Translations under genes and position numbers: made by a program | Assembly (NCBI GenBank): GCA_002728135.1 | Contig: PBVE01000010.1 | Span: 1 to 64,000, forward strand | DNA length: 64,000 nt | Source: Rhodospirillaceae bacterium | GTDB lineage: Bacteria; Pseudomonadota; Alphaproteobacteria; UBA828 | Direction of reading: 5' to 3' | In this document: one piece after another, positions 63,598-64,000 of the stretch | Position numbering within the stretch: the first letter of the stretch is position 1 | How the letters are laid out: each line of letters begins with the position of its first letter | The notes under the pieces: model-generated | The model's input: the letters and a program-made list of their open reading frames with translations, nothing else | Databases searched by the model: none | Told to the model about the DNA's origin: nothing

Positions 63598-64000
63598 GGA
63601 ATTAACTTTATACCAAATAGATGCCTTTACCAGTAAAGTATTCAGTGGCAATCCAGCAGCAGTGGTTCCTCTAGATTCTTGGCTAGATGATAAATTACTG
63701 CAATCTATTGCACTTGAGAACAACTTATCTGAAACTTCTTTCATAGTGCCAAAAAGTAGTGGCTATGAAATTAGGTGGTTTACCCCATCTAGTGAAATTG
63801 GATTGTGTGGTCACGCTACTCTGGCAACTGCATATGTTGTTTTTTCTTTCCCAGATTACAAGTCTAAGACTATTAAATTTGAATCTCGTTCTAACGGTGT
63901 GTTAAGTGTGAAGCATGAAGGAGATTTTCTTTCCATGGATTTCCCTAGTGAAAATCTTGAGGCTTGCGATCCTCCTGATAATCTTATTTCAGGCTTAGGA
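63596..64000 (+). CDS. PhzF-family isomerase/epimerase-like protein (partial, N-terminal part)
   Basis: The gene starts at ATG 63596 and leaves the window at the right edge after 135 codons. MELTLYQIDAFTSKVFSGNPAAVVPL is the PhzF signature; the catalytic Glu lies in NNLSETSFIV near residue 45, and IRWFTPSSEIGLCGHATLATAYVVF near 59-83 is the second landmark. Family members are isomerases with a diaminopimelate-epimerase-like fold; most are not linked to phenazines. Its substrate is unknown. The start overlaps the divergent Sel1 protein start. Confidence 0.9.
   Translation, partial: MELTLYQIDAFTSKVFSGNPAAVVPLDSWLDDKLLQSIALENNLSETSFIVPKSSGYEIRWFTPSSEIGLCGHATLATAYVVFSFPDYKSKTIKFESRSNGVLSVKHEGDFLSMDFPSENLEACDPPDNLISGLG

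Noticed and set aside
63598-63744. Upstream extension of the Sel1-repeat protein by 49 residues
   Set aside because: This part lies antisense to the conserved PhzF start, and would place the signal peptide in the middle of the N-terminal region.

Overview
The window looks like chromosome of an AT-rich, free-living Gram-negative bacterium, most likely an alphaproteobacterium and probably aquatic. The basis is the gene block polyprenyl diphosphate synthase / TrmN6-type methyltransferase / S49 protease / glyQ-glyS-ppdK, a separate ygfZ, an LPS-type glycosyltransferase run with a heptosyltransferase-like gene, a CIRCE-controlled groESL, and many CoA-dependent catabolic genes. This placement is inference. 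I saw no tRNA, rRNA, insertion sequence, phage gene or CRISPR array, and also no recognisable transcription factor or membrane transporter. Genes are densely packed and no gene-free stretch exceeds about 300 bases.

Layout. 1-8.4 kb: end of an unknown gene, then SDR, acyl-CoA ligase, class III aminotransferase and a DmdC-type acyl-CoA dehydrogenase on +, converging on a minus-strand pair (APH-family kinase then ACAD11-type dehydrogenase) that resembles the two halves of mammalian ACAD10/11 and the LvaA/LvaC pair of 4-hydroxyacid catabolism. 8.5-26.9 kb: one long + strand run with tight spacing: HyuA, three tandem diverged HyuB paralogues, SDR, hotdog thioesterase, a second HyuA-HyuB pair, a PhyH-type dioxygenase, a lone BioD, a sarcosine/dimethylglycine-dehydrogenase-like flavoprotein and a D-2-hydroxyacid dehydrogenase. 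This is the most unusual block. 27.1-27.9 kb: divergent bacterioferritin and bacterioferritin-associated ferredoxin around a Fur-box-like site. 28-33.1 kb (minus): heteromeric-type acyl-CoA dehydrogenase pair, ADP-forming acyl-CoA synthetase and enoyl-CoA hydratase, a compact acyl-CoA degradation operon. 33.2-44.2 kb: epimerase, polyprenyl synthase, methyltransferase, protease, a 52-residue membrane protein, glyQS, ppdK and ygfZ. 44.3-49.9 kb: four glycosyltransferases and an asparagine-synthase-like amidotransferase for surface polysaccharide or LPS. 49.9-54.6 kb: a metallo-beta-lactamase-fold protein that has lost its metal motif, two GSTs, an HpnB-like glycosyltransferase and DadA-like dehydrogenase. 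54.7-58.2 kb (minus): a four-gene split biotin-dependent carboxylase resembling urea carboxylase. 58.3-64 kb: a D-2-hydroxyglutarate/D-lactate-type flavoprotein, groES-groEL, a Sel1-repeat protein and a truncated PhzF-family gene.

How it fits together. The catabolic parts suggest breakdown of small organic acids and N-methylated or cyclic amide compounds through CoA thioesters. ATP-dependent HyuA/HyuB enzymes plus a sarcosine-type dehydrogenase would fit an N-methylhydantoin/sarcosine-like route, but carboxylation chemistry is equally possible. The lone bioD could serve the biotin carboxylase block. The main anomaly outside these blocks is groEL, which carries an in-frame TAA at codon 303 while both flanks remain well conserved. 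All functions were read from sequence by eye; family names are recognitions from memory, not database results.
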